From Cephalotus follicularis (taxonomy: Eukaryota; Streptophyta; Magnoliopsida; Oxalidales; Cephalotaceae), in NCBI GenBank assembly GCA_001972305.1, contig BDDD01000271.1:62001-126000 (forward strand): a stretch of DNA of 64,000 bases, read 5' to 3'. Under the pieces are notes generated by a model, which ran no database searches, was not told the DNA's origin, and saw nothing but the letters and a program-made list of their open reading frames with translations. This document shows positions 23,515-35,812 of the stretch, one piece after another. Positions within the stretch are counted from its first letter, which is position 1. The number at the start of each line of letters is the position of its first letter. Position numbers and translations under genes: made by a program.

Positions 23515-24740
23515 TGTCGCGTCCCAAACCGTGAGGAAACCCCCGCAACTCGACATGTGATATACCTTCTCTTCACTCCATTCATATCATAAAAAAACAT
23601 ACTCCAAAAGTGCTATAAATTAAAAACTTAAACCAACCATATGACATAAGTGGAATAAGTAATCCATATAAAAACCAACTCTTATAATTTCCCGAAAATC
23701 GGGCATGATGTATTCATTTATAAGACTAAACCCCCTGTAAAGGAAACACAGTTTATGTAACATGGGCTCAGCCGTCAACAACCACACTCCCGTAGGAGGA
23801 ATTAGCAGTGAAATCATATCCAATACATCAACACGCATCTCATAAGAACTGCCACATGTCGGTAGGTCGATAGCTAAATAAACATATCTCAATTACATTT
23901 TTTATTATCTCTTATACATTAAGCCCTTTTTATACAAGTTGTATAAAGAAATCCATAAGCAACCCTATACATGATAGATAACAAAGTCTGCTTATAAACC
24001 CATGATCTCCAATAGCAAACCGGTCCTTCTGAGCCTATCTCGCTGCAGTCCATCATCTAGGCCTGACCCATTCCATTACAAGGAAATGGGTCAGCGACAT
24101 AAAGTCGGCAGGTATACTATATGCTATACATGCTATAGTATAACGATGTATGTTTGCAACAGTATAATAGTATGCCATGTGATGCAATAGCATAATGATA
24201 TGGCATGCAACAATATAACCATATATGCATGGCGTGTCATATTCATGAATGCCAAGTGTGGATTGCTCCAGTATACCAATCGTCCATAAGTAGTGGTATG
24301 CTTCGCTAGTCCTAGTATCACATCAAAGGCCATAAGCATGCAGACACTCCATAAAACCATCCATAAACATACCACGGGAATAATCAATCCATATGGTCAA
24401 GTACTTCTTTGCCTCTCCGACCCGAGATAGTACCTCCATCACAGTCCATACACTCTCCGTGTCTAGCCGTTTGGAGCATCGGATAACACCACCATAGACC
24501 CATAATGCTAGTCCCGAAGGTACTAGCCGCTGAGGGGACGTACGACACAATCTCGAAGGAGCTCAACAAGGTCTACTCTAAAACCATAATACTAGTCTAG
24601 AAGGTACTAGTCCCTGAGGGAACCCACGACTCAATCTAGAAGAAGCTCAACTCGGTCAACCCTAAAAGAGGTCTGTGCGATATGTGCCATATACATAGCA
24701 TACCCTGTCACTCCAAAATGCGAAGCTTGAAGGTCACCCT
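23515..24740 (-). mobile_element. H, left piece
   Basis: Non-coding. It holds the inverted block GACCCATTCCATTACAAGGA...ATGGGTC (about 24063-24092), a CATGCTATAG/ATGCAATAGCATAATG-rich stretch (24110-24230) and the tandem duplication at 24501-24668. Short open frames here are not conserved in G and look fortuitous. Confidence 0.75.
24501..24668. repeat. Tandem duplication of about 83 bp in H
   Basis: Two diverged copies starting CATAATGCTAGTC (24501) and CATAATACTAGTC (24584), each with GAAGGTACTAG ... GAAG(G/A)AGCTCAAC. Confidence 0.7.
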
Positions 24741-27186
24741 TGTTGGAGTAGGGGTTTCCCTGCATGCCACGATGTGGTATTCAGCTTTTACAAACACTTT
24801 CTATTTATATGATCTGTACTCACTTTATGTTTATGTGCATATTTAATTTACCAATGGCAAACCATACTATATGTATTATCCCAAATCATCTTAAATGGAT
24901 CGGATGATCACCATGTCATTCGAGTACACATATAGTGCCCTGTCGCAAATGGGTTGGATCTCATGCCTGAGAGGTTATGAGGATGAGATTCTTACTCCCT
25001 TCTGACAAAATGTTCCAAGTCATAGGTTCACTTTTTGGGCAATAGATGAACCGTAAAGACTTGTCGTATTATGCTTGCTCCCGGGTTTAGTGGAGGATGG
25101 ATCATCTCGTTGTCATTTAGGTTTACCCTAAAGATGATGCGGGGTGTATGCAAGGAGCATGTCACAGAACAGACCCACCATAGGAAACCTATTTGGAAAG
25201 TCTTACCTATGTCAATAGGACTCCTATAGTATCGGCAGTGTATCGTCTATGGTGACTAGTAGACCATTCGTGGAGCTACGTTGTGTCCTTACACCTTAGC
25301 GGCTGGCATGCATTATGTTGCAACTACTTGATTTTGATTTCTGCCTTCCCCAACACTAGCCACGTGCTAGTAAAAGGGTTGTCTTTGGGTATTGTGGAAA
25401 CTTCATTGAGATGTATGGGAGAGTTCGCAATAAGGAATTGTCACACCCGTAAGAGGGTGATCGGCTCTATATCATTTATGTCTATAGACTTAAAATTACT
25501 AGCCAGGTATAGGCAGACTGGAATAGGGTTTTCTGGGATAGTTTGCCGATAGTCTCAGTGCGTACATGAATTTATAGTTATCGCGGCTTTACCTGGGGGT
25601 GACATTATTCCAAACCCTAGGTCACGGTCGGAGCTAAGTATGACGTAGGATACATGACACATATGCCGTTGACTGGATAAAGTTCTGTTTTACCGGATAA
25701 CGACTTATAGACGTGGGTGATACCATGGATCCGGGGGGTGATAAGGAATCACACCGGGGTCATTTTAATAGTTGGGGACTATTAAAGTGGTCATACCAGA
25801 ACTCCGGGATGTTCTGGGAAACTTATAGTCGTACCGGGGTCCAACTGGGCTTTCATGTCCCTACTATTTTTTGGATCATGTTGATATGTGTGAGGAACAT
25901 GTCATTGAATAAGAGGATAGCACCCGGGACATGCTACTTGGCCCTATGAATATTTATTTTTCTAGACTTTATTCATTTCTAAGGAAGTGAAATCGAGCTA
26001 CACAATAAATAGGTCATTCCGGGCCGAGGGGCATTTTGGTCATTTGCAAAAAGTTGACTTTTCATGGAGAGGGAGACCAATTGGGCCGAACCCTAGCTTT
26101 GTGATGCTAGGGTATGGCCGGCCCAATTGGAGGCTTAGTCAAATTAGTGTGACTAACTAGTTACTTTAATGTAACTAAGTTAACTTGGTTGAGTTTCATG
26201 GTTGACTTGGTCAAAGTCTTGCACATGAAACCGAGCCATTCCTTGGATTAGAATCAACCTCATGGCCGGCCATAGGGAGGAGAGTAAGTCTTGGTGTGTG
26301 TTTTCATGTTCTAAGTGGATTAGAACTCATGTATGTGAAGATATTTCTTGCACACTACAAGTTGCACACGGCAACAGATGTTAAAAAAAAAGTGAACATT
26401 ATCTCTTTGGTTCTCTCTTGCACTCTCTCCCATTGGTATCTTCCTATCTTCTTCTCTTCGTCTTCTCTACTGTGTTGAAGAAGAAAGCACCACCATGGAT
26501 GCTTAGAACTTCATTGTTCAAGAAGAGAAAAGCTTAAATACCTTCCTCTTACCATACCATAGCAATTGTAGGTGGAGATTTGCATACAAACTCTTCCTCC
26601 AATTGTGTAGTTTTTATAGAAACTTGGAACCAGAAAAAGTAGATTCATAATACTTCTTTGCTGTGCCAAGGGGAGCAACAAATGTGAAGGAGAAAGTCTT
26701 GGAACTCAAGTAAAGGAATTCACATTTTTGAAGGAGTAAAGACTTGAGGTATTTTCTTACTTCCTTCTTCTTTACATGCTATATAGATGTGGTGAGTGAG
26801 TTGTTCCTAGAGCTTTGCCAAGCTGTAGATGATTTGTTTTTATGCAGGTTGTGTGTTCTTGCTAGGCTTATGCCGAACCCTAGCTCCCCTTTTGGGTGAG
26901 ACATTGGTTGGGAAAGGTTTAGGGTATGGTGTGCATTACCCTATTCCATGCACCATGTTGGCCGTTTTTGGGGTTGGAAAACCCTAGGCCAACCGAACCC
27001 TCACATGTTTGGTTCGGCCATATGGTCTTTCAAATGACCAATAAGTGATCCTAGGGCCAACTTGGGACATTTCTTGGCAATGGTTATGGGTGGTCCTTAT
27101 GCCGGGAAAAGGTTTTTTAAAATTATACACCCTAAACCCTAGTTGCCGGAAACTTTTTCCTTCCGCTGCTTTCCCAGGTTCCAACA
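24741..27186 (+). mobile_element. Element C 5' LTR
   Basis: TGTTGGAG to TTCCAACA. U3 hairpin at 25765-25785, TATA-like AATAAATAG at 26004-26012, and a pyrimidine-rich stretch 26395-26470 downstream. Confidence 0.95.
26004..26012 (+). promoter_or_regulatory. Candidate TATA box, C 5' LTR
   Basis: AATAAATAG, aligned with TATAAATAG in the B 5' LTR and ATAAATAG in the C 3' LTR (34630-34637). Position about 1.26 kb into the LTR. Confidence 0.45.
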
Positions 27187-27188
27187 AC

Positions 27189-27200
27189 TGGTATCAGAGA
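27189..27200 (+). other. Primer binding site of C
   Basis: TGGTATCAGAGA, two bases after the LTR; 11 of 12 match the initiator tRNA-Met site (last base C to A). Confidence 0.9.
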
Positions 27201-29322
27201 CCCTAATTGGCATTAATTGTACCATTTAGAATGTATATTGGCATATTTTAGAGACTTTGTTTCTTGGCCGAATTTTTGAGTCCCAAACCCTAAAGTGAAA
27301 TGGAATGCTAGGGTTGCAAAATTCTGGTTTTCAACTTTTGGTTGATTCAATTTCCATTTGGTCGATCATATGTGGTAAGACTAGTTAAATGGATTGTATG
27401 ATGAACCAAAGCAATCTACATTGTGTTTTTATGATGCTAGGGAGCATTCAGGCATTCCTATGTAATGCTCGGGATCTCATCCGAACCTAAATTAGTCATT
27501 AAACGAGAGGTTCAACGTGAACAAAAATCCGGTTTTTAAACAGCTGGAATGTGCTGACTTCCTGCAAAGATTTTTTGCACTACCTTCAGTGCAATCCTTC
27601 TGGCAGTGGTAAAAGTATTTTGTTATGTTGGTTAGTGACAATTTGAGTGTCTGGATTTCCTGTAAAGTGTCCGGCATCGGTTGCTGTGAAACTTGGAAGT
27701 TTCTTCACTCCTATTGACAATTCCCAATATAATAAATACATTAATTAATATATGTTTCCGGAAAGCTTTTGGATTGCTTCTGAAAGTTTTTTCAGTGCGG
27801 TTTTTGCACAGAGAATGTATGGAAATATTATTAATGGGATAGGCACAGAACGGGGTGGTTTAGACAGAGTTTTGGACACGATACCACGTAACGTGTCATA
27901 AAAAATTTTGCATTAAAATATTCATTAAAAATGTTCATTTTTTTTACAATGCAATGTTTTTCACTAATAATTTTTGGATGGACCAAGGATTATTTTTATC
28001 AAGGAGCTATATAAGGGTATACTATGTTTTCATTAATCTAGTGGGAGTCGGGTTTTGATTTTGGTCAAAATCACCGAAATGCCCCTAGACATTCTTTTCT
28101 TTTCTACGTGTTTATTCATTAAATATAAAGTGTATATTTTCTGAATTTCTTATGCATGCTGGTAGATTGGGGACTAGACCTAGCTTCAGGTTTCTTTTGT
28201 GAATGAAATTTAATTGCTTTATTTACCTGGTTTATCTTGTGGTCTGGAACTCGGCTGCCTGCGCGCGCCAATTTTTTTCTTGTCTATTATTTATTGAGTA
28301 TAATAAATTCTCTTCTCTCCTTTTGTATTCTAGTTTTTTCTAAGTTACTAAGGACGTAATTTATTAAAATTTTGATACAACAGAGAAAGAAGTGTAGATC
28401 AAGGAAGATACAAGACCAAGTGAAGACCATGTATGCATGGTGAAATGTGTAATAAAGTTGAGATTAAATTTTGTTTTCACCTAGGCGACCAAGTGGTCAC
28501 GTTATGGCACACGTGATCACATAGATAGTTAAAGTCCCCAATCAGGCCACTTTTTAGGCTGCATGAGATGGATGGATTTTTATTTTTCCAAACATGTCCA
28601 AGGATGTTAAACCATTATCAAATGGGATTTGAAGATTAAAATTAATCTAATAACGGTTTTGGCTAATATAAAATGTGAGACCTAAAATTCCTCCAAACTG
28701 AAAATAATAAGTCCATAAGCGATACGAGCACATGGGTGCTCCGCCGTTGGCCTTCCACTCTTTCATTTAATAGTATGGATATATTGCGGATAGCGCGTCC
28801 AAAGCTGAGGTCCCCCGTATGATCATTTCTATTAAATTCCGGTGCGGGGTGCACTGGGAGGAAATGACTAAGTTTTTGCATCTTGACCAGCAAACTGGTG
28901 GATATCAAAACTGGTTTATTTCTTTGAGGGCTGTGGGTACGGACTTATACTGAGTTCATACTATTTGTGCCGCCAAATAGGTGGATTGTATGGGTCGGGA
29001 GGCCGAATGATGTATCGGATCTTGAATTTTAAGGGCGAGAGGTCCTAATGCAAATTGGCCTTGAAAGCCTACCTATTTGGTATTATGGTTTGTCTAGCCA
29101 AAGCGGAGACCATCATATGCGAAATAGATTCTGATCCCCACTAGGAAGCGGGAGCTTCCCGAATTCCACATATGGAGGTGTTTGATACGATTAGAATAGT
29201 GGGAGGAGTCATAACTTCTAAAGACCAAGGGTTATGGTAATAACATAAAATTGAATAATATGCTAATTTTTCTCTCTTGTTTCCTCTTAATAGGTTGCTT
29301 GTATATCATATCTGTTTTCAAT
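27201..29322 (+). other. Long non-coding leader of C
   Basis: About 2.1 kb with no conserved reading frame. It is collinear with the B leader in its second half (28440-29322) and has about 0.4 kb extra in the first half. Conserved blocks at 28615-28680 and 28790-28960 are candidate packaging or splice signals. Confidence 0.6.
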
Positions 29323-30240
29323 ATGGCTGTCAGCACCGCGATTGCACGTATTCTTGAAACAAACAAATTGAATGGTCCTAATTTCTTGGACTGCCAACGC
29401 AACTTGCGTTTGGTACTCACGAGCATGAAGCTCAATCATGTTATGACTGATACCGCCCCTACACTGGGAGCTCATCCTACAAAGGAACACAAGGCCTATG
29501 TGGCCAAGTGGTTAGACGATGACCAGCAGGCTCGTTTCCTAGCGATTGCGGGTATGGTCCCAGAATTGCAAAGACAACACGAGCAGCTGGACACCTTGGG
29601 AGCCATACTTCTTCGACTGAAGGAGTTGTATGGTGCAAGGTCGAGGACTTAGAGGTTTAACCTCTCCCGACGTCTCTTCTGGATGAAAATGGTAGAGGGA
29701 TCTTCAGTCCATTCTCATGGATTGAAGATGATAGATTTGATAGAGCATCTGGCTCAATTTAATCTTATTATGGATGATGGTTATTATATCGATCTTATGC
29801 TGTCCTCCCTCCGATGCTCATACTCCCAGTTCATCACAAATTTCCACATGAACAAGGTGGAATGTACTCTGCCTGAGTTAGTGGAAATGCTTCGGACTAT
29901 CGAAGCGGATATGGATCATGGTAAGTCCAAATCTGATGTGAATTTTATACCTTCCACTTCCTCCCGGACAGCCCCTAAGCGGGGTGGACATAAAAAGTCG
30001 AAGTCCAAGGGCAAGGGCAAGGTGCCCAAGAAGCCCAAAGGGAAGAAGGGGAAGGCACCACCAACAGTGGTGAGGGATGCCGTCAATGATAGGATTCGCC
30101 AGCTTTCTGATGAGAAAGCATGCTTCTACTGCGGGAAGCAAGGACATTGGAGAGCTCAGTGTGCTGAGTATCTCAAGTCCACAACTGGAGGTGCCTTAGG
30201 TTCAGGTACTTTTATGATTGAGTCTTTTCTAGCTTACAAT
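29323..30240 (+). pseudogene. Element C gag
   Basis: Nucleocapsid/capsid protein that packages the RNA. Capsid-type helical region (KLNGPNFLDCQRNLRLVL; LKMIDLIEHLAQFNLIM; HMNKVECTLPELVEMLR), then a Lys-rich linker (about 29970-30060), then a perfect CCHC zinc knuckle CFYCGKQGHWRAQC at 30121-30162. TAG at 29650 separates the first 109 codons from the rest. Confidence 0.9.
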
Positions 30241-31430
30241 GTTAGTTCAACTTGGGTTGTTGATTCGGGTTATGAGACTAACATTTGTAATTCTTTGCAG
30301 GGACTAAGAAAGGCTAGACAGCTGGAAGCTGGAGACCAGTTGGACTTACGCCTTGGTGATGGTTCAAGGATCCACACCACTTTTGTTGGTGTTTTTGATA
30401 TGTCTTTTGTAAATGGTTGTATTTTGGAACTTGATCCATGCTACTATGTAGCGAACATTGTAAGAAATGCAATTTTTGTATCATATTTTTATAGGAAGGG
30501 CTGGGAGCTCACTTTTTCTGCATTGACTTGCAATCTTATACATAACAATGTTCAAATGTGTACGGGCCACATTGATAATGGTATATATGTTCTAGATATT
30601 AATCAACAATTTGCATTAACAATTCAAAAGGGAAGTAGCAGTAAAAGACCAAGAGAGAATGATGAAATAAATCCTTCTTACCTATGGCATTGTAGATTAG
30701 GTCATCCTAGCGAGGCTAGACTAACACGTTTGGTTAAGGAAGGACTATTGGACATCCAGGACGTGGAGTCCTTTCCTACGTGTGAACCATGTTTGATTGG
30801 TAAAATGACCAAATCTCCCTTCTTCGGACAAGGAGAAAGGGTAGTGGACATAATTGAACTTGTCCACACCGACGTCTGCGGACCTATGTCGGTCAATGCG
30901 AGAGGAGGTTTTTCCTACTTCGTTACCTTCACCAATGATTTATCACGGTTTGGATATGTGTTTCTGATGAAACATGAGTCTGAATCCTTTGAGAGGTTCA
31001 AGGAATTTAGACTAGAAGTAGAAAAGCAAAGAGGTAAACCCATTAAATCACTTCGCTCTGATAGAGGAGGTGAATACCTATCATCTGAATTCCAGGGTTA
31101 TCTGAGAGATAACGGAATTCTCACTCAATTGACCCCTCCAGGAACACCACAGCATAATGGTGTATCTGAACAGAGGAATAGGACCTTGATTAACATGGTC
31201 CGGTCCATGATGTCTTTTACAGATCTTCTGATCTCCTTATGGGGTTATGCATTGCTATCAGCAGTGTACATCCTAAATCGGATTCCTTCGAAATCTGTCC
31301 CCTCTACACCATATGAGATGTTTATAGGGAGGAAACCCAGCTTAAACCATTTGAAGGTTTGGGGTTGTCCGGCATATGTAAGGAGGCTGGAGCCTTCAAA
31401 GCTGGAGGCATGAGCGGATCGTTGCTGGTT
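30241..31430 (+). pseudogene. Element C protease and integrase
   Basis: Aspartic protease: VVDSGYETNI with DSG at 30262-30270. GAG-pre-integrase/HHCC: WHCRLGHPSEARLTRLVKEG ... CEPC (about 30680-30790). Core: HTDVCGP, RSDRGGEYLS and SEQRNRTL supply D, D and E with the expected spacing. The C-terminal part includes RKPSLNHLKVWGCPAYVRR. It is open until TGA at 31411, so this is the longest intact stretch of the window (29683-31413). Confidence 0.92.
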
Positions 31431-32799
31431 TGTGGGGTATCCTAAGGAAACTAAGGGATTCTTCTTTTACCATCCCAGCGATCAACAAGTGATTGTATCG
31501 CATTTTGTTACATTCCTAGAGAAGGAATACCTGCTTGCAAGGAGCAGTGGGAGCATGGTGGAACTGAGAGAATTACCACCTAGTGAAAGCCCAGAGGACG
31601 ATAAGGAATTAGAGGTCCCTACCTCTAGAAACACAGTGGGGGAGGGTTCCCAACCTGAGATGGATTCTCAGAAAGGCACTCCTCATTTGAGGAGATCGGG
31701 CAGGGTTATCACAGAGCCTAAGAGATATGGGTTTCTCATTGAAGGCACTGATGAACCGAATGAAGTCGATGAAGACGAGCCTGTCAGCTACAAGGAAGCA
31801 GTGAAGAGTAGTGATTCCAGGGTATGGTTAGAGGCCATGAAATCCGAAATGGATTCCATGTACGCCAACCAAGTATGGAACTTGGTCGAAGCACCAGATG
31901 CGATTACTCCTATTGGGTGCAAATGGATCTTCAAGAGGAAGATTGGCGTCGATGGTAAGATAGAGACTTACAAAGCGCGATTGGTCGCGAAAGGTTATAG
32001 GCAACGTCATGGGATTGACTATACCGAAACCTTTTCACCAGTAGCTATGCTTATGTCCATTCGAATACTGCTTGCGATTGCCTCTCATTACGATTATGAG
32101 ATATGGCAAATGGATGTCAAGACTGCCTTCTTGAATGGCAATCTTGAAGAGGATATTTATATGTCCCAACCCGAGGGGTTTACATCCGAGGAGCATCCAT
32201 AAAGTGTGTGCAAGATCAAAAGGTCCATATATGGGCTAAAGCAAGCATCCGGTAGCTAGAACATTCGTTTTTATGAGGCCATAAAGGCTTTTGGCTTCAT
32301 CAAAAATATAGATGAGCCTTGTGTTTACCGAAAACAGGATGACCTCAGACTCACTTTCTTTGTACTATACGTGGATGACATACTACTCATAGGGAATGAT
32401 GTAGGTATGTTACAGTCAGTCAAAGTATGGTTATCTAAGAACTTCTCCATGAAGGATTTGGGAGAAGAATCCTATATACTTGGTATAAAGATCTACAGGG
32501 ATAGATCTAATAGGTTGCTTGGACTCTCCTAAAGCCAGTACATCAGCAAAGTGCTGAAAAGGTATGGCCTAGAGAATTCCATACGTGGGCTATTGCCTAT
32601 CGGTCAAGGAATTCACCTTTCCAAGAGGATGTCTCCACACACAGTTGAGGAAAGGGAACGCATGAGTAGGCAGCCTTATGCTTCGGTTGTGGGCTCCATC
32701 ATGTATGCCATGCTGTGTACTAGGCCTGATGTCGCTTTTGCCCTGGGAATGGCAAGTCGATTTCAGTCCGATCCCGGTGAGAAACATTGGGAAATTGTC
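31431..32799 (+). pseudogene. Element C reverse transcriptase
   Basis: Linker with RRSGRVITEPKRYGFLIEG, then RT from about 31790: GCKWIFKRKIGVDG, KARLVAKGYRQRHGIDY, catalytic Asp in WQMDVKTAFLNG, SQPEGF, and LYVDDILLIGND (YVDD at 32368-32379). Stops at 32200, 32257 and 32530. Confidence 0.9.
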
Positions 32800-33362
32800 A
32801 AGGGAATTTTAAAGTACCTGAGGAGGACTCGGGACACTTTCTTGACATATGGAGGAGCCAGTGTATTGAGACTTGAGGGCTTTACAGACTCTAGTTTCAA
32901 TAGTGATCCGGATGATCACAAGTCAGTTTCAGGATTTGTATTCGTGCTTAATGGAGGTGCAGTCAGCTGGAGGAGTTCGAAGCAGGAAAATACTGCGGAC
33001 TCCACCACAGAAGCAGAATATGTAGCTACCTCAGATGCTGAAAAGGAAGCAATTTGGATGCGGAAGTTCATTGCTGAACTCGATGTTGTTCCAACCATCA
33101 CACGTCCAGTTGTGGTGTACTGTGACAATGATGGGGCTGTTGCACAAGCCAAGGAACCCAGGTCTCACCACCGCTCCAAGCATATACAGCGTCAATATCA
33201 CATGATCAGATAGATCATAGAGAGCGGAGACATCACTTTAGAGAGAGTTTCCTTAGAGGCAAATTTGGCAGACCCACTGACCAAAGCCATGAGAAGTACA
33301 GTACTCAAGCGACATAGGAGCTCTATGGGCTTAGGCTATAGGTCTTCGAGGCTTGAAGGGCC
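32800..33362 (+). pseudogene. Element C RNase H
   Basis: Removes template RNA. Catalytic residues in GFTDSSFNSD, TTEAEYVA and YCDNDGAVA; the C-terminal part SHHRSKHIQRQYHMIR precedes TAG 33211. The frame stays open from there to the polypurine tract (GLGYRSS near 33331). Confidence 0.9.
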
Positions 33363-33373
33363 AAGTGGGAGAT
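33363..33373 (+). other. Polypurine tract of C
   Basis: AAGTGGGAGAT, directly before TGTTGGAG of the 3' LTR. Confidence 0.92.
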
Positions 33374-35812
33374 TGTTGGAGTAGGGGTGTCCCTGTATGC
33401 CACGATGTGGTATTCAGCTTGTACAAACACTTTCTATTTATATGATTTGTATTCACTTTATGTTTATGTGCATATTTAATTTACCAATGGCAAACCATAC
33501 TATATGTATTATCCCAAACCATCTTAAATGGCTCGGATGATCACCATGTCATTCAAGTACACATATAGTCCCCTGTCACAAAAGGTTTGGATCTCATGCC
33601 TGAGAGGTTATGAGAATGAGATCCTTACTCCCTTCTGACAAAATGTTCCAAGTCACAGGTTCACTTTTTGGGCAATAGATGAACCGTAAAGACTTGTCGT
33701 ATTATGCTTGCTCCCGGGTTTAGTGTAGGATGGATCATCTCGTTGCCATTTGGGTTTACTCTAAAGATGATGCGGGGTGCATGCAAGGATCATGTCACTG
33801 AACAGACCCACCATAGGAAACCTATTTGGAAAGTCTTACCTATGTCAATAGGATTCCTATAGTATCGGTATTGTATAGTCTATGGTGACTAGTAGACCAT
33901 TCATGGAGCTACGTTGTGTCCATAGACCTGAGCGGTTGGCATGCATTATGTTGCAAGTACTTGACTTTGATTTATGCCTTCCCCAGCACTAGCCACGTGC
34001 TGGCGAAAGGGTTGTCTTTGGGTCTTGTGGAAACTTCATTGAGATGTATGGGCGAGTTGGCAATAAGGAATCGTCACACCCGTAAGAGGGTGATCGGCTC
34101 TATATTATTTATGTCTGTTGTAGACTTAAAATTCCTAGCCAGGTGTAGGCAGACTGGAATATGGTTTTTCGGGATAGTCTGCCGATAGTCTCAGTGCGTA
34201 CATGAATTTATAGTTATCGCGGCTTTACCTTATTCCAAACTCTAGGTCGCGGTCGGAGCTAAGTATGATGTAGGATACATGACACATATGCCGTTGACTG
34301 GATAAAGTACTGGTTTACAGGTTAATGACTTATAGACGTGGGTGATACCATGATTCTGAGGGGTGATAAGGAATCACACCGGGGTCATTTTAATAGTTGG
34401 GGACTATTAAAGTGATCGTACCAGAACTCCGGGATGTTCTGGGAAACTTATAGTCGTACTGGGGTCCAACCAGGCTTTCGGGTCCCTACTATTTTTTGGA
34501 TAATGTTGATATGTGTGAGGCACATGTCATTGAATAAGAGGATAGCACCCGGGAGGTGCTACTTGGCCCTATGAATATTTATTTTGCTAGACTTTATTCA
34601 TTTCTAAGGAAGTGAAATCGAGCTACACCATAAATAGGTCATTCCAGCCCGAGGGGTTTTTTGGTCATTTGTGAAAAGTTGACTTTTCATGGAGAGGGAG
34701 ACCAATTGGGCCGAACCCTAGCTTTTTGATGCTAGGGTATGGCCAGCCCAATTGGAGGCTTAGTCACATTAGTGTGACTAACTAGTTACTTTAATGTAAC
34801 TAAGCTAACTTGGTTGATTTTCATGGTTGACTTGGTCAAAGTCTTGCACATGAAACCAAGCCATTCCTTGGGTTAGAATCAACCTCATGGCCGGCCATGA
34901 GGAGGAGAGTAAGTCTTGGTGTGTGTTTTCATGTTCTAAGTGGATTAGAACTCATGTATGTGAAGATATTTCTTGCACACTACAAGTTGCACACGGTAAC
35001 ACATGTTACAAAAAAAAATGCAAATTATCTCTTTGGTTCTCTCTTGCACTCTCTCCCATTGGTATCTTCCTATCTTCTTCTCTTCTTCTTCTGTACTGTG
35101 TTGAAGAAGGAAGCACCACCATGGATGCTTAGAACTTTATTGTTCAAGAAGAGAAAAAGCTTAAATACCTTCCTCTTACCATACCATAGCAATTGTAGGT
35201 GGACATTTGCATAAAAACTCTTCCTCCAATTATGTAGTTTTTATAGAAACTTGGAACCAGCAAAAGTAGCTTCACAATACTTCTTTATCGTGCAAAAGGG
35301 AGGAACAAATGTGAAGGAGAAAGTCTCGGAGCTCAAGGAAAGGAATTCACATTTTTGAAGGAGTAAAGACTTGAGGTATTTTCTTACTTCCTTCTTCTTT
35401 ACATGCTATATAGATGTGGTGTGTGAGTTGTTCCTGGAGCTTTTCCAAGCTCTAGATGATTTGTTTTATGCAGGTTGTGTGTTCTTACTAGGGTTATGCC
35501 AAACCCTAGCTCTCCTTTAGGGTGAGACATTGGTTGGGAATGGTTTAGGGTATGGTGTGCACTACCCTATTCCATTCACCATGTTGGCCGTTTTTGGGGT
35601 TGGAAAACCCTAGGCCAACCGAACACTCACATGTTTGGTTCGAACATATGGTCTTTCTAATGACCAATTAGTGATCCTAGGGACAACTTGGGACATTTCT
35701 TGGCAATTGTTATGGGTGGTCCTTATGCCGGGAAAAGATTTTTTAAAATTTTACACCCTAAACCCTAGTTGCCGGAAACTTTTTTCTTCCGCTGCTTTCC
35801 TGGGTTCGAACA
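33374..35812 (+). mobile_element. Element C 3' LTR
   Basis: 2439 bp, ends TTCGAACA, then the ACCCT duplicate. U3 hairpin at 34390-34410. Confidence 0.95.
33916..34188 (+). other. Recurrent U3 open frame (doubtful)
   Basis: A frame in U3, sense to the element, reads DLSGWHALCCKYLTLIYAF and HVLAKGLSLGLVE. Equivalent frames exist in the B 5' LTR (6733-6951), the C 5' LTR (25283-25552) and, on the minus strand, the D/E LTR (59904-60209). The B 3' LTR has a stop in it. In a hand codon comparison of the C 3' and D/E copies I counted about 3 silent and 11 replacement changes, which is close to neutral, so a protein is unlikely. Confidence 0.2.

Larger units (their letters stand above)
29323..33384 (+). 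pseudogene. Element C gag-pol polyprotein (one frame, six stops)
   Basis: One reading frame of about 1350 codons encodes the whole Copia polyprotein with no frameshift; it overlaps the 3' LTR by 11 bp. Start chosen at ATG 29323 (MAVSTAIARIL), the position conserved with B. Six in-frame stops break it: TAG 29650, TGA 31411, TAA 32200, TAG 32257, TAA 32530, TAG 33211. Compared with sister elements, five look like C-to-T or G-to-A transitions, as expected from decay of methylated cytosine. All key motifs remain: zinc knuckle, protease DSG, integrase HHCC and D-D-E, RT D and YVDD, RNase H D-E-D. Confidence 0.92.
24741..35812 (+). mobile_element. Element C: full-length Ty1/copia retrotransposon
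   Basis: The best-preserved element. It is flanked by ACCCT (24736-24740 and 35813-35817) and inserted in H. LTRs 24741-27186 (2446 bp) and 33374-35812 (2439 bp) look about 94-95% alike by eye. Primer site 27189-27200, leader, one long polyprotein frame 29323-33384, polypurine tract 33363-33373. Domain order gag-PR-IN-RT-RH is Copia; same family as A, B, D and E. Of the Copia elements here its LTR pair looks the most similar, suggesting it is the youngest. Confidence 0.95.

Noticed and set aside
32916-33152. Antisense frame over RNase H, also at 15268-15504, 19116-19361 and 60945-61181
   Set aside because: Recurs only because the sense RNase H codons are conserved; no independent signal.
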